DNA of 64,000 nucleotides from Cheiracanthium punctorium (taxonomy: Eukaryota > Arthropoda > Arachnida > Araneae > Cheiracanthiidae): contig JAWZYV010013548.1 of NCBI GenBank assembly GCA_038373885.1, positions 62,001-126,000 of the forward strand, read 5' to 3'. The notes below the pieces were generated by a model. That model ran no database searches and was not told the DNA's origin. It was given only the letters and a program-made list of their open reading frames with translations. Below are positions 52,964 to 64,000 of the stretch, piece after piece; position 1 is the first letter of the stretch, and each line of letters opens with the position of its first letter. Position numbers and translations under genes: made by a program.

Positions 52964-53657
52964 GTATGTATTTATTTTTTATTAGTTACTGTTTCAATGT
53001 ATTTTTAAATTGGGAGTTAATTTTATATCCATATCATAAATTATAAATGTTACTTATACACATGTGTACGTGAATTTTATATTATTATTATTATTATTTG
53101 CATTGCAAAGCATCCCATTTTAGAAGAATGTATATCTTAAGCACTGAATCAGATGGGTAGTAGATTTCTCACAAAAATTGTGTTTCATTAAGTGTCTCAC
53201 TGAATAGAAACAAAATGTTTCAGTCAAGTAATTTTTGTTTACAAGAAATAATGCAATTTCTGAACAGGTTTTAAAAGAATTCGACTGTGTCAGAAATTTG
53301 AAAATTCAGAATTTCTCTTCACAAGCTGTATTTATGGCAATACAAATGGTTAATTTATAGAAGTGAAATACTCAGAGAAAAATTTATAACATATTGTATT
53401 GTCCAAAATAGAGGGAGAATTAGCCATCAGATACAGTTTCCACTTTCGTGAACTTCTCCCTAAAAATGGGATAAGACCTGCAGTTTTGTTGTTCTATAGA
53501 AGTTCATCATGCTGTCTATGAAGAAGCATTCTGAATTATACCGAGTTTCTGACAAGCTTGTCTTTAAAGCTCGCAGAGCCAAGTGATGAATAAAATGTTT
53601 CAAGAAAAACTGATTAATTTTGGCTGTTTATCAAGTTATTATCTTTTTATTTTCTAG

Positions 53658-53743
53658 TACTCTGAACTGGTCCTGGGAAGAAACATTTGAATTTTTGTCA
53701 GTGGCATGCTGTAAAAGAGAAGAAACTTTTAGCATTACAATTG
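53658..53743 (+). CDS. Candidate exon, unidentified gene
   Basis: Acceptor TTTTTATTTTCTAG ends at 53,657 and the donor is ATTG|GTAGTC at 53,744. Joined to 52,880-52,963 (AA|T) it gives a continuous open frame, NTLNWSWEETFEFLSVACCK followed by REETFSITI, leaving one base of the next codon. Two adjacent exons with compatible phases and a stop-free joint frame support a real gene or a TE-encoded gene. I do not recognise the family. Later exons were not found before the 3.9-kb duplication. Confidence 0.5.
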
Positions 53744-54431
53744 GTAGTCATATTTTTGTTTTATTTGTTAATTTATTCTTTAAATGGTCTTGATTATTAG
53801 TTCAAAGTCTGCATACTTTTGACCTCTGCGGTCTAATTTTTTCGAAGCTTGTATTGCATAATTTTCAATAACTTTTTTTTGAGATGTTTACTTTTTTGCT
53901 TAGTTTATTTTTTTCTTATTTTCCAAATTGATTTATATCGTTTTTTTTTTTTTAGTTTTTCCCCCCCTAAAGTCATGTTACTTTGGGGCTGTTAGTGACT
54001 ATGTATTGAATTTTATACATTTCATGTAAATTGAGAAAGGTATTAGGGCTTTTCTTAAAAGAAAAAGTATAATTTTATGTAAAGTTACATCAATGGTAAA
54101 ACAATGAATATATATACAGTAAAATTCAATGTGGTATTCTTTATTAAAGCATTTGACCCAGGCAACTCTTTAACATATCATTTTATGTTATGCTATATTT
54201 TGTCATTTATTTAATCTCTATTATACGTAATTTTTTATGTTAAGTTGCATATTTGACACCAAGTTAATAAATTGCTTGCAAAATCAAGTCTTATTTGCAA
54301 CATTTTATGAAGTAACAAGGAAATAAAGTATAAAAATCAATTTTTAGTCCCTTCAGATTAATTTTTTTTACTCTGCACCCTCACTACCTCTTAAAAATAT
54401 GTTGTAAATAAAACCTTGAAACTCCTGTAAC

Positions 54432-54482
<51 letters not shown>

Positions 54483-55085
54483 TGTCACTGCTGTTGTTGT
54501 TTAAAATGTAAACTGTAAAATGCTACTTTCAGAGATGAGATTTAAGACTTTAGTTTAATATTCAGACCTTTTCCAATGTTTATAAAGAATTCAGTTTTTT
54601 TCATTTTTTTCAAAAATTTTCTGATTTTTCATTAAGGCAAAACCGTATATAAGTAAGATAGATTTAGTATCAATAAAAATTAAAATATTTATTGCTCTTG
54701 AAATTCATAAGTATAATTGCTCAAAAGTTGTTTGGGCATTCTTTCAGACTTTTTTTCCTTTTTTGTTAATCTCATATCTGTACTTTGGAACAAACCAAAT
54801 CGAAAACTAGCCTACCAGTTTCGACACCATATTACATGTCACCATTAGTGGTAAAAACAGATGAAAAAAATTATTTTTTTAATTTTACTAATACAATATG
54901 TAAATGTAAACTTTAATTCCTTAGTAAATTCAGATTTTTTTAAGCCTGCAGTATTAACAAAGTGTAATAACCTTGTCAGTGTTCACATGTTGTCATATGT
55001 ATATTTGAATATTACTCAAAAATATCTTTAGTCTAGTTTTTAACTGACTTCAAGAAGATCTAGGTTATTAATTGGGGTCAGTACT
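53744..55085. other. AT-rich stretch, probably intronic; (ATT)n microsatellite
   Basis: A pure (ATT)n tract lies at about 54,430-54,477. Otherwise AT-rich with poly-T runs. No exon with a plausible protein signal was seen. Confidence 0.4.
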
Positions 55086-55234
55086 CAGAGGTGTAGCAAG
55101 AATTTTCAGTGCCCGAGAACAAATTTGCATCACTTCCTGATCACCAAAATGCGCTGGAAAAAGTTTTATATACAAATTGGTGCCTTTTGGATCCTGTGCC
55201 CTGGGACAAATGTCTCCCTCTAGCTACACCTCTG
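55086..55234. mobile_element. MITE with CAGAGGTGTAGC ends, 149 bp
   Basis: CAGAGGTGTAGCAAGAATTT to CTAGCTACACCTCTG; the inverted ends match over at least 12 bases. Flanks end in AGTACT and start AGCACT, an imperfect duplication. A variant of the CAGTGGCGTAG family. Confidence 0.6.
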
Positions 55235-57494
55235 AGCACTGAATCCTTGTAATTTACCAGACTGGGTATGAAAAGTATTTTTAAACTTCCGTTTAATTAT
55301 TTCTTTCATTTGTTTATCTTCCACATATAGATGTGATCTTTGCTAAGAATGTTGTTATTTGATGATATTTTACTTGCTGTGCATGAAAAGTTTTTATTGC
55401 AAAGTTGTCACTTTATTTTTTACTCAATTTTTATTTAATTGAAATATATTACAAGTCCTGAATATTTTCTACTTTTTAATTGATTGTAATAATTTTCAAA
55501 TTTAACTCACCAATAGTAAGTAATGTGTTTAATATTTATTTTGTCACTATTAGTTTGATGTTTGTTATTATGCACAGGTTACTGTGATTCAGGGATAATT
55601 TTATTCCAAATTGCTTTGATATGGGATTTTCGCTTCAATACTATCTCCAATTATTCTTTTTTGTGTTACCTCACAAAATAAAATTTTGTGAGGTAAATCC
55701 TACAATGTTTTCCTTACTTTTAATAAAGTATTTCGTGCTCTCAATCACTTTGCATATCAGTATATTCTAATATGAATAGAACATAGAGAACAGATTATTT
55801 TATAAAAGAGTACAAGCATTTCTTATCTGCAAAAGTAAAGTTTTTTTTTTTTCATGTAAAAAAAATAGAATTTTTTTTAAATTTTTTTATTTTTGAGCTG
55901 CTATATTTAGGTTTTATTGCAGTTTTTTTCCATTTCCTTTTGTGTTCAGTGGCAAAATTAGAATGTAAAAGGCAGCTTAAATTCTACATCTTTATTTTAT
56001 TAATTTATTCATTTTTTGCATAATTTGTATAATTTTAACACTAAGAGCCCTGTTTCCCTTCCCTCTCTTACTCAGAAGGTTACAGTATATGTAAATGTTA
56101 CTTGAAAGTATTTATTATTAACATACATAAATATGGTAATAAGATATATGAAAAATTGTAATAAGAAAGTATTTATTATTACCATTTTTCGGTATGCTTT
56201 TGTGCTGTTCCAAAATTGTATTTAGCCTGCTCCTAAAGGTATTCCAAAATGTATGTAGATTTGCAGACTTTTTATTATAAAGTAATCCTCCGATTTTAGT
56301 GAAACTATAAACAAAATCTTTTCTGAATCAAATGAAAAGATCTGCTGACTTATTCCTCTGTAAATTCATCACCTAGTTGAAAGTGTTAGGTTGTGCTTTA
56401 GTTGGAGATTCAAATTTGACACTAAGCCATGTACACACACTACTAATTTTAACTAATTTTATTTTGTATGTATTTAACATAGATCTAGTTTATGCTCTAG
56501 TATATTCTAGCTGCCAACTCTTTCTGATTTTGAGCCTTTGTTCAGTCTTATTCAAATTATGGGGAAGGGGGAGGGTACCCTTTTATTATTAGGATAGAAT
56601 AGCAGTTATGTTTTAACTTTTATTAATTCTGCAATTACTTGTTGAAGTCATAATTTTTATCTTAAGAATGTTGTTAAAAGAATCCCTGAATGTGAAAAAT
56701 AGTATTGAAGTACTGATATTGAATCCAGTGATTGTATTTTATATTAATGCAACAATGTAATACAATTAAACCAAATTTGTAATAATTTGTTGTGTGTTCA
56801 CTGCCCTTTCTTTTATAATTCATTCAAACCTGCATGGGTCTCAATAAGAGATATCTTCCACTTTTTTCAATTCACAGGCTATTTTTTACTTCTGCAGTTC
56901 TGTAATCGTTTGAATTTTTTTTAATTTAGAACGCATCGTAAACTAAAATTTGCTAGGCTGAAGACTACTCTGGACTTGGAAGTTCCATTACTCATGTTTT
57001 TATTTAAGACTTTGCTTATATATTTTTATTAACTGTTTTTTCTTTCTTTTTTTTTGGCCCTCGTATTAATTGAACTTTGTTCTAACATACTAATGAGTTT
57101 TTCTGGCTTTACTTTCATTTATTGTTCTAAATCTGTTTTCAATAGTATAATAATTCTTGCATAAAAATCTATATTAAAAGAATTTTTTTTTCAATTTGAA
57201 GTTTTTAAAACATTAAGTAATTTGTAGCTATTTTGGTGTAAAAGTGAAATTGAAAGAAATAAAATCACACTTAAAAATAAATAAAGAAATAAATGTGTAT
57301 ATATATTAAAAATTGGCTTTTATTTTGAAGTATGTATAAATTATGTTCAGAACAGGAATTTGGTTTTTTAAGAGGTGAAAAAAAATATCTTAGTTTCTGT
57401 GAATCACCCCCCCTCCCCCCCTCACCCAGACATAATCTATGGAGGTTAATATGGTTCACCCTCATGCTCTAAACTTCAATTATTTCTTTGCGTC

Positions 57495-57590
57495 ATGGCA
57501 AGTCTACAAGAGGGGTGTCTTCTTGGGGGGGGTGACTTGGATGGTGAACTTTTTAAGGGATTCTAACCTGTATTCTTGCTCATTCCTCTA
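57495..57590 (-). repeat. SINE family A fragment (minus strand), in unit 1
   Basis: On the plus strand ATGGCAAGTCTACAAGAGGG, GAACTTTTTAAGGGATTCTA and ACCTGTATTCTTGCTCAT are decayed versions of the family A body (compare GGACTTTCTAAGGGGTTCTA at 36,711). The head is missing. Duplicated at 61,394-61,490. Confidence 0.45.
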
Positions 57591-59229
57591 AATCTTAAAT
57601 AATGGTTTTTGGACAAGACATAAATGTTGGGGGGATTCAACCAAATGGGCATTGTAGGGGAATTATGAAATAATTGGTTTTGATTTATATTATTTATGTA
57701 TTGGCCTGCACAAAAATATTTCTTTACCCCTTTTCACAAAAAAAGAAATCAATCAATATAAAGTAGTTTCCTTTTTAGAAATATTTTATTCCTTTTTCTG
57801 GGGGGAGGGGGGGGGAATAGAAAAATAGGCATTCTCTTAAATTTCCAAACATGATATGTACATTAACAGAGGTTATCAGCAGATATATTTATATTTTTGA
57901 TTTACCCAACAATTAGTTTATTTATTTATTTTGGTTTTCAATTAAAGGATAGCTATTACTCTTTTAACTTATTTTTGTGTTTCATAATTCTTGTATTTGT
58001 TCGTATAAATGACTGAAATTTAATTTCAAATAATTTCTTTTCGATAACAATTCAATCATGTTCATTTCTTATTTATTTAAAATAAAATAAAAAAGACTTG
58101 TTAATTGTAATAAAGTTGAAAATTAAGCTTGAATAAATTATGCTTAAAATAAAATCTATTTAAAAATCAAAATTATTAGTATTCTTTTGATTTTATATAA
58201 ATATCTTATCATGAACTATTTTTATTGTTTTGTTAATACTGTTGTAAGTGAAAGTTGTTCTGAAATGTACCATAGGTAAAAAGTAAGCTTTCAGGGATTT
58301 TTTATTTCAGCAGGAGAAAAGGTAACATTGAACATATCAAATAGTTCTGCACACTGTTAAATAATGTGGATGTCCGAAACTCTTATTTCTATTCTTGTTT
58401 GATCACAGATTACCTCAAATGAAGTTATAGCACTGCAGACAAAGAAAATTCTTATAAATCTCCTGCTGATGGATTTTACATAGCTCAATAGCTATACAGA
58501 TCATCTCCAAGCATTTTGAAACTTTCACTTCTATTCCTGTTAAGTTTTGACTAACCAAACAAAACATAAACTGTCAACGAATTCTGTAACTAAATAGATC
58601 TAGAGGTTATGGAGGTTTGTTTTAGTAACCATGTGGAACTCTTGGGGGTACCTTTTAGTGATGCCATCAACTGATTATTAAAATGAAACTCTGTACTCCT
58701 TCTTAATCTGTTTAATTTCAGAATAGGCTGTTATTTTAAATACTGTATGTTTTGTGTCAACAGTCCACATTTCACTCACTGGAATGAAAGCAAGAATTTA
58801 AAAATGCATGGGGTCAGATATTACTTGTACCATTGAGCTACGTAAAATTTATTTTCCAGCTGTTATGGATCATTCTGAACATGTTCTGAACATCTCTTCC
58901 AATAATCCAAGATAGCCCAGAAATAGATATCTAAGAAGTTCTGGATATGAAATAATGAAATAAGTATCAATTTCTGATCATTGGATATTTCGAATATGAA
59001 ATAGATAGCCATTTTTGGGATATTTGAGATCTTCTGGAAGTTTAATTATCATAACTATGCTACATATATACAGATCTCTTATAGACTTGTATATTATAGA
59101 TGTTATTTACTCATTAGAGAGATCACACCTCAAATTTCTAATAGAGAAATCTATTTTATGGACTTCTAATAGATATACCCAATATCCAGCTATGATGTAT
59201 TAAAGATTGCCTATGGACAAACTTGGGGG

Positions 59230-59745
59230 AGGGGGGTAAATGCGGCAAAAATATTTACTTGTATGATATGAAGAATATTTTCAAGGCGCCCGATATTGCA
59301 GATACATTTTAAATATATTTAATTTAAATTCAATAGCAGCAAAGTTTTATAATTTTTACAATATAAAGGTTAAATATCAACTTTCTACTTTTTACCAATA
59401 CTAGCTTATAATATTGAGTAAATATTAACCAAAAAAATTAAAAATGGTATAAAATTATGTTAAAGTAATTACTTATCAATATTGAATATATTTCCAATGT
59501 ATATCGAATCCTATAAATGCATTTTAAATATATCTGAGGCAAATATTAACTTTGCTACTTTGTACGAAGTTACGTTTGATACATTAGACGAAGATACAGT
59601 TGATCTTTGCTTTCAATTTTTTTTAACAATATTGAGTTAACATTTAAAAATTTATCAATTGAGGACGACTTCAAAAATATTTCCAATACAACCCTATATT
59701 AAGAATATATTTTTTGTATGTTAAATTCAGTAGAAAAAGGTATTA
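59230..59745 (-). repeat. CAATATTG-rich repeat block C (inverted arm)
   Basis: Its reverse complement aligns with block A/B words: TACAAAGTAGCAAAGTTAAT then ATTTGCC, AAAATGCATTTATAGGATTC, and ACATTGGAAATATATTCAATATTG. It is the inverted partner of the blocks at 50-51.7 kb and the duplicate of the inner part of block D. Confidence 0.6.
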
Positions 59746-59790
59746 GTATAGTCATACTGAAAGTATAATGTTATTTTCAGAATTTATCAT

Positions 59791-59819
59791 ACCTAGGGTT
59801 AGATCAGACCTAGGGTAGA
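59791..59819. repeat. Junction of the tandem duplication
   Basis: Contains two near-copies of ACCTAGGGTTAGA/ACCTAGGGTAGA. Unit 2 instead ends with CAGACCTAAATGC at about 63,690. The short direct repeat at the junction may reflect how the duplication arose. Confidence 0.5.
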
Positions 59820-62800
59820 TTTAGGTTTTATTGCAGTTTTTTTCCATTTGCTTTTGTGTTCAGTGGCAAAATTAGAATGTAAAAGGCAGCTTAAATTCTA
59901 CATCTTTATTTTATTAATTTATTCATTTTTTGCATAATTTTTATAATTTTAACAGTAGGAGCCCTGTTTCCCTTCCCTCTCTTACTCAGAAGGTTACAGT
60001 ATATGTAAATGTTACTTGAAAGTATTTATTATTACCATACATAAATATGGCAATAAGATATATGAAAAATTGTAATAAGAAAGTATTTATTATTACCATT
60101 TTTCGGTATGCTTTTGTGCTGTTCCAAAATTGTATTTAGCCTGCTCCTAAAGGTATTCCAAAATGTATGTAGATTTGCAGACTTTTTATTATAAAGTTAT
60201 CCTCCGATTTTAGTGAAACTATAAACAAAATCTTTTCTGAATCAAATGAAAAGATCTGCTGACTTATTCCTCTGTAAATTCATCACCTAGTTGAAAGTGT
60301 TAGGTTGTTCTTTAGTTGGAGATTTAAATTTGACACTAAGCCATGTACACACACTACTAATTTTAACTAATTTTATTTTGTATGTATTTAACATAGATCT
60401 AGTTTATGCTCTAGTATATTCTAGCTGCCAACTCTTTCTGATTTTGAGCCTTTGTTCAGTCTTATTCAAATTATGGGGAGGGGGAGGGTACCCTTTTATT
60501 ATTAGGATAGAATAGCAGTTATGTTTTAACTTTTATTAATTCTGCAATTACTTGTTGAAGTCATAATTTTTATCTTAAGAATGTTGTTAAAAGAATCCCT
60601 GAATGTGAAATAGTACTGAAGTACTGATATTGAATCCAGTGATTGTATTTTATATTAATGCAACAATGTAATACAATTAAACCAAATTTGTAATAATTTG
60701 TTGTGTGTTCACTGCCATTGCTTTTATAATTCATTCAAACCTGCATGGGTCTCAATAAGAGATATCTTCCACTTTTTTCAATTCACAGGCTATTTTTTAC
60801 TTCTGCAGTTCTGTAATCGTTTGAATTTTTTTTAATTTAGAACGCATCGTAAACTAAAATTTGCTAGGCTGAAGACTACTCTGGACTTGGAAGTTCCATT
60901 ACTCATGTTTTTATTTAAGACTTTGCTTATATATTTTTATTAACTGTTTTTTCTTTCTTTTTTTTGGCCCTCGTATTAATTGAACTTTGTTCTAACAAAC
61001 TAATGAGTTTTTCTGGCTTTACTTTCATTTATTGTTCTAAATCTGTTTTCAATAGTATAATAATTCTTGCATAAAAATCTATATTAAAAGAATTTTTTTT
61101 TTCAATTTGAAGTTTTTAAAAGATTAAGTAATTTGTAGCTATTTTGCTGTAAAAGTGAAATTGAAAGAAATATAATCACACTTAAAAATAAATAAAGAAA
61201 TAAATGTGTATATATATTAAAAATTGGCTTTTATTTTGAAGTATGTATAAATTATGTTCAGAACAGGAATTTGGTTTTTTAAGAGGTGAAAAAAAATATC
61301 TTAGTTTCTGTGAATCATCCCCCTCCCCCCCTCACCCAGACATTATCTATGGAGGTTAATATGGTTCACCCTCATGCTCTAAACTTCAATTATTTCTTTG
61401 CGTCATGGCAAGTCTACAAGAGGGGTGTCTTCTTGGGGGGGGGGTGACTTGGATGGTGAACTTTTTAAGGGATTCTAACCTGTATTCTTGCTCATGCCTC
61501 TAAACCTTAAATAATGGTTTTTGGACAAGACAAAAATGTTGGGGGGATTCAACCAAATGGGCATTGTTGGGGAATTATGAAATATTGGTTTTGAATTATA
61601 TTATTTATGTATTGGCCTGCACAAAAATATTTCTTTACCCCTTTTCACAAAAAAAGAAATCAATCAATATAAAGTAGTTTCCACTTTAGAAATATTTTAT
61701 TCCTTTTTCTGGGGGGAGGGGGGGGGGAATAGAAAAATAGGCATTCTCTTAAATTTCCAAACATGAATTGTACATTAACAGAGGTTATCAGCAGATATAT
61801 TTATATTTTTGATTTACCCAACAATTAGTTTATTTATTTATTTTGGTTTTCAATTAAAGGATAGCTATTACTCTTTTAACTTATTTTTGTGTTTCATAAT
61901 TCTTGTATTTGTTCGTATAAATGACTGAAATTTAATTTCAAATAATTTCTTTTCGATAACAATTCAATCGTGTTCATTTCTTATTTATTTAAAATAAAAT
62001 AAAAAAGACTTGTTAATTGTAATAAAGTTGAAAAGAAAGTTTGAATAAATTATGTTTAAAATAAAATCTATTTAAAAATCAAAATTATTAGTATTCTTTT
62101 GATTTTATATAAATATCTTATCATGAACTATTTTTATTGTTTTGTTAATACTGTTGTAAGTGAAAGTTGTTCTGAAATGTACCATAGGTAAAAAGTAAGC
62201 TTTCAGGGATTTTTTATTTCAGCAGGAGAAAAGGTAACATTGAACATATCAAATAGTTCTGCACACTGTTGAATAATGTGGATGTCCGAAACTCTTATTT
62301 CTATGCTTGTTTGATCACAGATTACCTCAAATGAAGTTATAGCACTGCAGACAAAGAAAATTCTTATAAATCTCCTGCTGATGGATTTTACATAGCTCAG
62401 TGGCTATACAGATCATCTCCAAGCATTTTGAAACTTTCACTTCTATTCCTGTTAAGTTTTGACTAACCAAACAAAACATAAACTGTCAACGAATTCTGTA
62501 ACTAAATAGATCTAGAGGTTATGGAGGTTTGTTTTAGTAACCATGTGGAACTCTTGGGGGTACCTTTTAGTGATGCCATCAACTGATTATTAAAATGAAA
62601 CTCTGTACTCCTTCTTTATCTGTTTAATTTCAGAATAGGCTGTTATTTTAAATACTGTATGTTTTGTGTCAACAGTCCACATTTCACTCACTGGAATGAA
62701 AGCAAGAATTTAAAAATGCATGGGGTCAGATATTACTTGTACCATTGAGCTACGTAAAATTTATTTTCCAGCTGTTATGGATCATTCTGAACATCTCTTC

Positions 62801-63690
62801 CAATAATCCAAGATAGCCCAGAAATAGATATCTAAGAAGTTCTGGATATGAAATAATGAAATAAGTATCAATTTCTGATCATTGGATATTTCGAATATGA
62901 AATAGATAGCCATTTTTGGGATATTTGAGATCTTCTGGAAGTTTAATTATCATAACTATGCTACATATATACAGATCTCTTATAGACTTGTATATTATAG
63001 ATGTTATTTACTCATTAGAGAGATCACACCTCAAATTTCTAATAGAGAAATCTATTTTATGGACTTCTAATAGATATACCCAATATCCAGCTATGATGTA
63101 TTAAAGATTGCCTATGGACAAACTTGGGGGAGGGGGGTAAATGCGGCAAAAATATTTACTTGTATGATATGAAGAATATTTTCAAGGCGCCCGATATTGC
63201 AGATACATTTTAAATATATTTAATTTAAATTCAATAGCAGCAAAGTTTTATAATTTTTACAATATAAAGGTTAAATATCAACTTTCTACTTTTTACCAAT
63301 ACTAGCTTATAATATTGAGTAAATATTAACCAAAAAAATTAAAAATGGTATAAAATTATGTTAAAGTAATTACTTATCAATATTGAATATATTTCCAATG
63401 TATATCGAATCCTATAAATGCATTTTAAATATATCTGAGGCAAATATTAACTTTGCTACTTTGTACGAAGTTACATTTGATACATTAGACGAAGATACAG
63501 TTGATCTTTGCTTTCAATTTTTTTTAACAATATTGAGTTAACATTTAAAAATTTATCAATTGAGGACGACTTCAAAAATATTTCCAATACAACCCTATAT
63601 TAAGAATATATTTTTTGTATGTTAAATTCAGTAGAAAAAGGTATTAGTATAGTCATACTGAAAGTATAATGTTATTTTGAGAATTTATCA
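59820..63690. repeat. 3.9-kb tandem duplication, unit 2
   Basis: The second copy of 55,905-59,790 in direct orientation. It ends within block D, which continues beyond the unit to about 63,890. A SINE A remnant is at 61,394-61,490 (minus). Confidence 0.95.
61394..61490 (-). repeat. SINE family A fragment (minus strand), in unit 2
   Basis: Duplicate of 57,495-57,590, with an extended G-run (G9) and a few substitutions. Confidence 0.45.
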
Positions 63691-63890
63691 GACCTAAATG
63701 CTAATTTTTACCAATATTGGAATTTTATTTACCAATATTGGAAATTGTGTTTATTCTCAATGTGTTCACTTACTACTTTGTACCATTATTGGTTTTTTAT
63801 ATCAATGTTTTCACAATATTGAGTTAATATTTTAAAGTTCATTGGTAGTGAGACTACTACAGAAATATTCTCAATATATAATCAGATCGC
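63130..63890 (-). repeat. CAATATTG-rich repeat block D (inverted arm, longest)
   Basis: In reverse complement it contains, in order, TACAAAGTAGTAAGTGAAC, CCAATATTGGTAAATAAAAT, TTCTACTGAATTTAACAT, ACAAAGTAGCAAAGTTAATA and CTATTGAATTTAAATTAAAT, all present in blocks A and B. It carries one more ~200-base unit than block C at its outer end. Together with block A it brackets about 13.8 kb. Confidence 0.65.
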
Positions 63891-64000
63891 AATACACACT
63901 CTCGTATCGCTCGCAATTAATAATCCGTTACCCATCATTAACCTTTTGAGCCTATCACGATGAACGCGATGCACAGAAAATCCCATTCGATAAACCGCAG
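63891..64000. other. Non-repeat flank at window end
   Basis: The sequence becomes less AT-rich and non-repetitive (CGTATCGCTCGCAATTAATA, AGCCTATCACGATGAACGCG). No feature supported; it may be the flank beyond the inverted-repeat structure. Confidence 0.3.

Larger units (their letters stand above)
55905..59790. repeat. 3.9-kb tandem duplication, unit 1
   Basis: Nearly identical to 59,820-63,690, with an offset of about 3,915 at the left and about 3,901 at the right. Differences seen by eye are scattered single bases and small indels, for example a 12-base deletion near 62,790 in unit 2. Both units share two short open frames (56,377 / 60,291 and 59,015 / 62,916) with no recognisable domain; their conservation follows from recent duplication and is not evidence of coding. 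A SINE A remnant lies near 57,495-57,590 (minus). Block C of the CAATATTG repeat is at its right end. Confidence 0.95.

Noticed and set aside
59015..63104. Two identical 62-codon frames at 59,015-59,203 and 62,916-63,104
   Set aside because: Identity is explained by the recent 3.9-kb duplication. Composition is low-complexity AT-rich and no domain, promoter or splice logic supports them.

Overview
The window looks like AT-rich, repeat-dense nuclear DNA of an arthropod, most likely a chelicerate such as a spider. The taxonomic call is inference. It rests on a metazoan NPAC/GLYR1-type gene, intron-type splice signals, several tRNA-derived SINE families and a mixture of hAT, Tc1/mariner/pogo, piggyBac and Helitron DNA elements. 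I saw no prokaryotic gene, rRNA, functional tRNA gene, CRISPR array or reverse-transcriptase domain.

Left part (1-8,047): mostly non-coding. It holds a degraded P-element/THAP9-like transposase fragment (about 2.1-2.33 kb), a perfect 23-bp hairpin (4,007-4,063) and a clean hAT-type MITE (4,807-4,975). The one convincing host-type gene is a single-coding-exon, minus-strand NPAC/GLYR1-like gene at 6,454-7,659: a PWWP domain followed by a degenerate hydroxyacid-dehydrogenase-like domain, with a 3' splice site just upstream of its ATG.

8,048-14,767: matching termini flanked by TA suggest one old DD82E-type (Sailor-like) IS630/Tc1/mariner element. Its broken transposase is at 13.4-14.73 kb, and it is stuffed with younger MITEs and SINEs.

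14.9-31.6 kb: two pogo/Tigger-type elements that each keep a piece of the transposase N-terminus, a mariner-end MITE, a 2.1-kb hAT insertion (21,101-23,180) proved by an 8-bp target duplication and an empty paralogous site, hAT transposase tails, and the first members of several paralogous repeat pairs (P1-P4).

31.6-46 kb: a Helitron (31,718-33,180) with internal ~156-bp tandem repeats sits inside an hAT MITE. Then come the second members of the repeat pairs, an hAT MITE (40,433-42,381) holding a nearly intact Tc1 element (40,530-42,018) whose catalytic Glu codon is now a stop, a second Helitron (42,697-44,116) and a piggyBac MITE (45,584-45,953).

46-64 kb: a 172-bp MITE, then a promoter-like block with eight GAGTGA/TCACTC motifs next to a candidate first exon (ATG at 49,006). 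Three more candidate exons follow (51,030, 52,880, 53,658) of a gene I cannot identify. This region also has diverged repeat blocks rich in the palindromes CAATATTG/CCAATATTGG, two direct copies on the left and two inverted copies on the right, and a recent 3.9-kb tandem duplication (55,905-59,790 and 59,820-63,690).

The nested insertions give relative ages: the P3 duplication came after its pogo element and its SINE-B, but before a piggyBac MITE entered one copy (26,690-26,966) and a SINE entered the other (36,183-36,453). The main coding interest is the divergent NPAC gene. Nearly everything else is mobile-element debris plus one unresolved candidate spliced gene at 49-54 kb.
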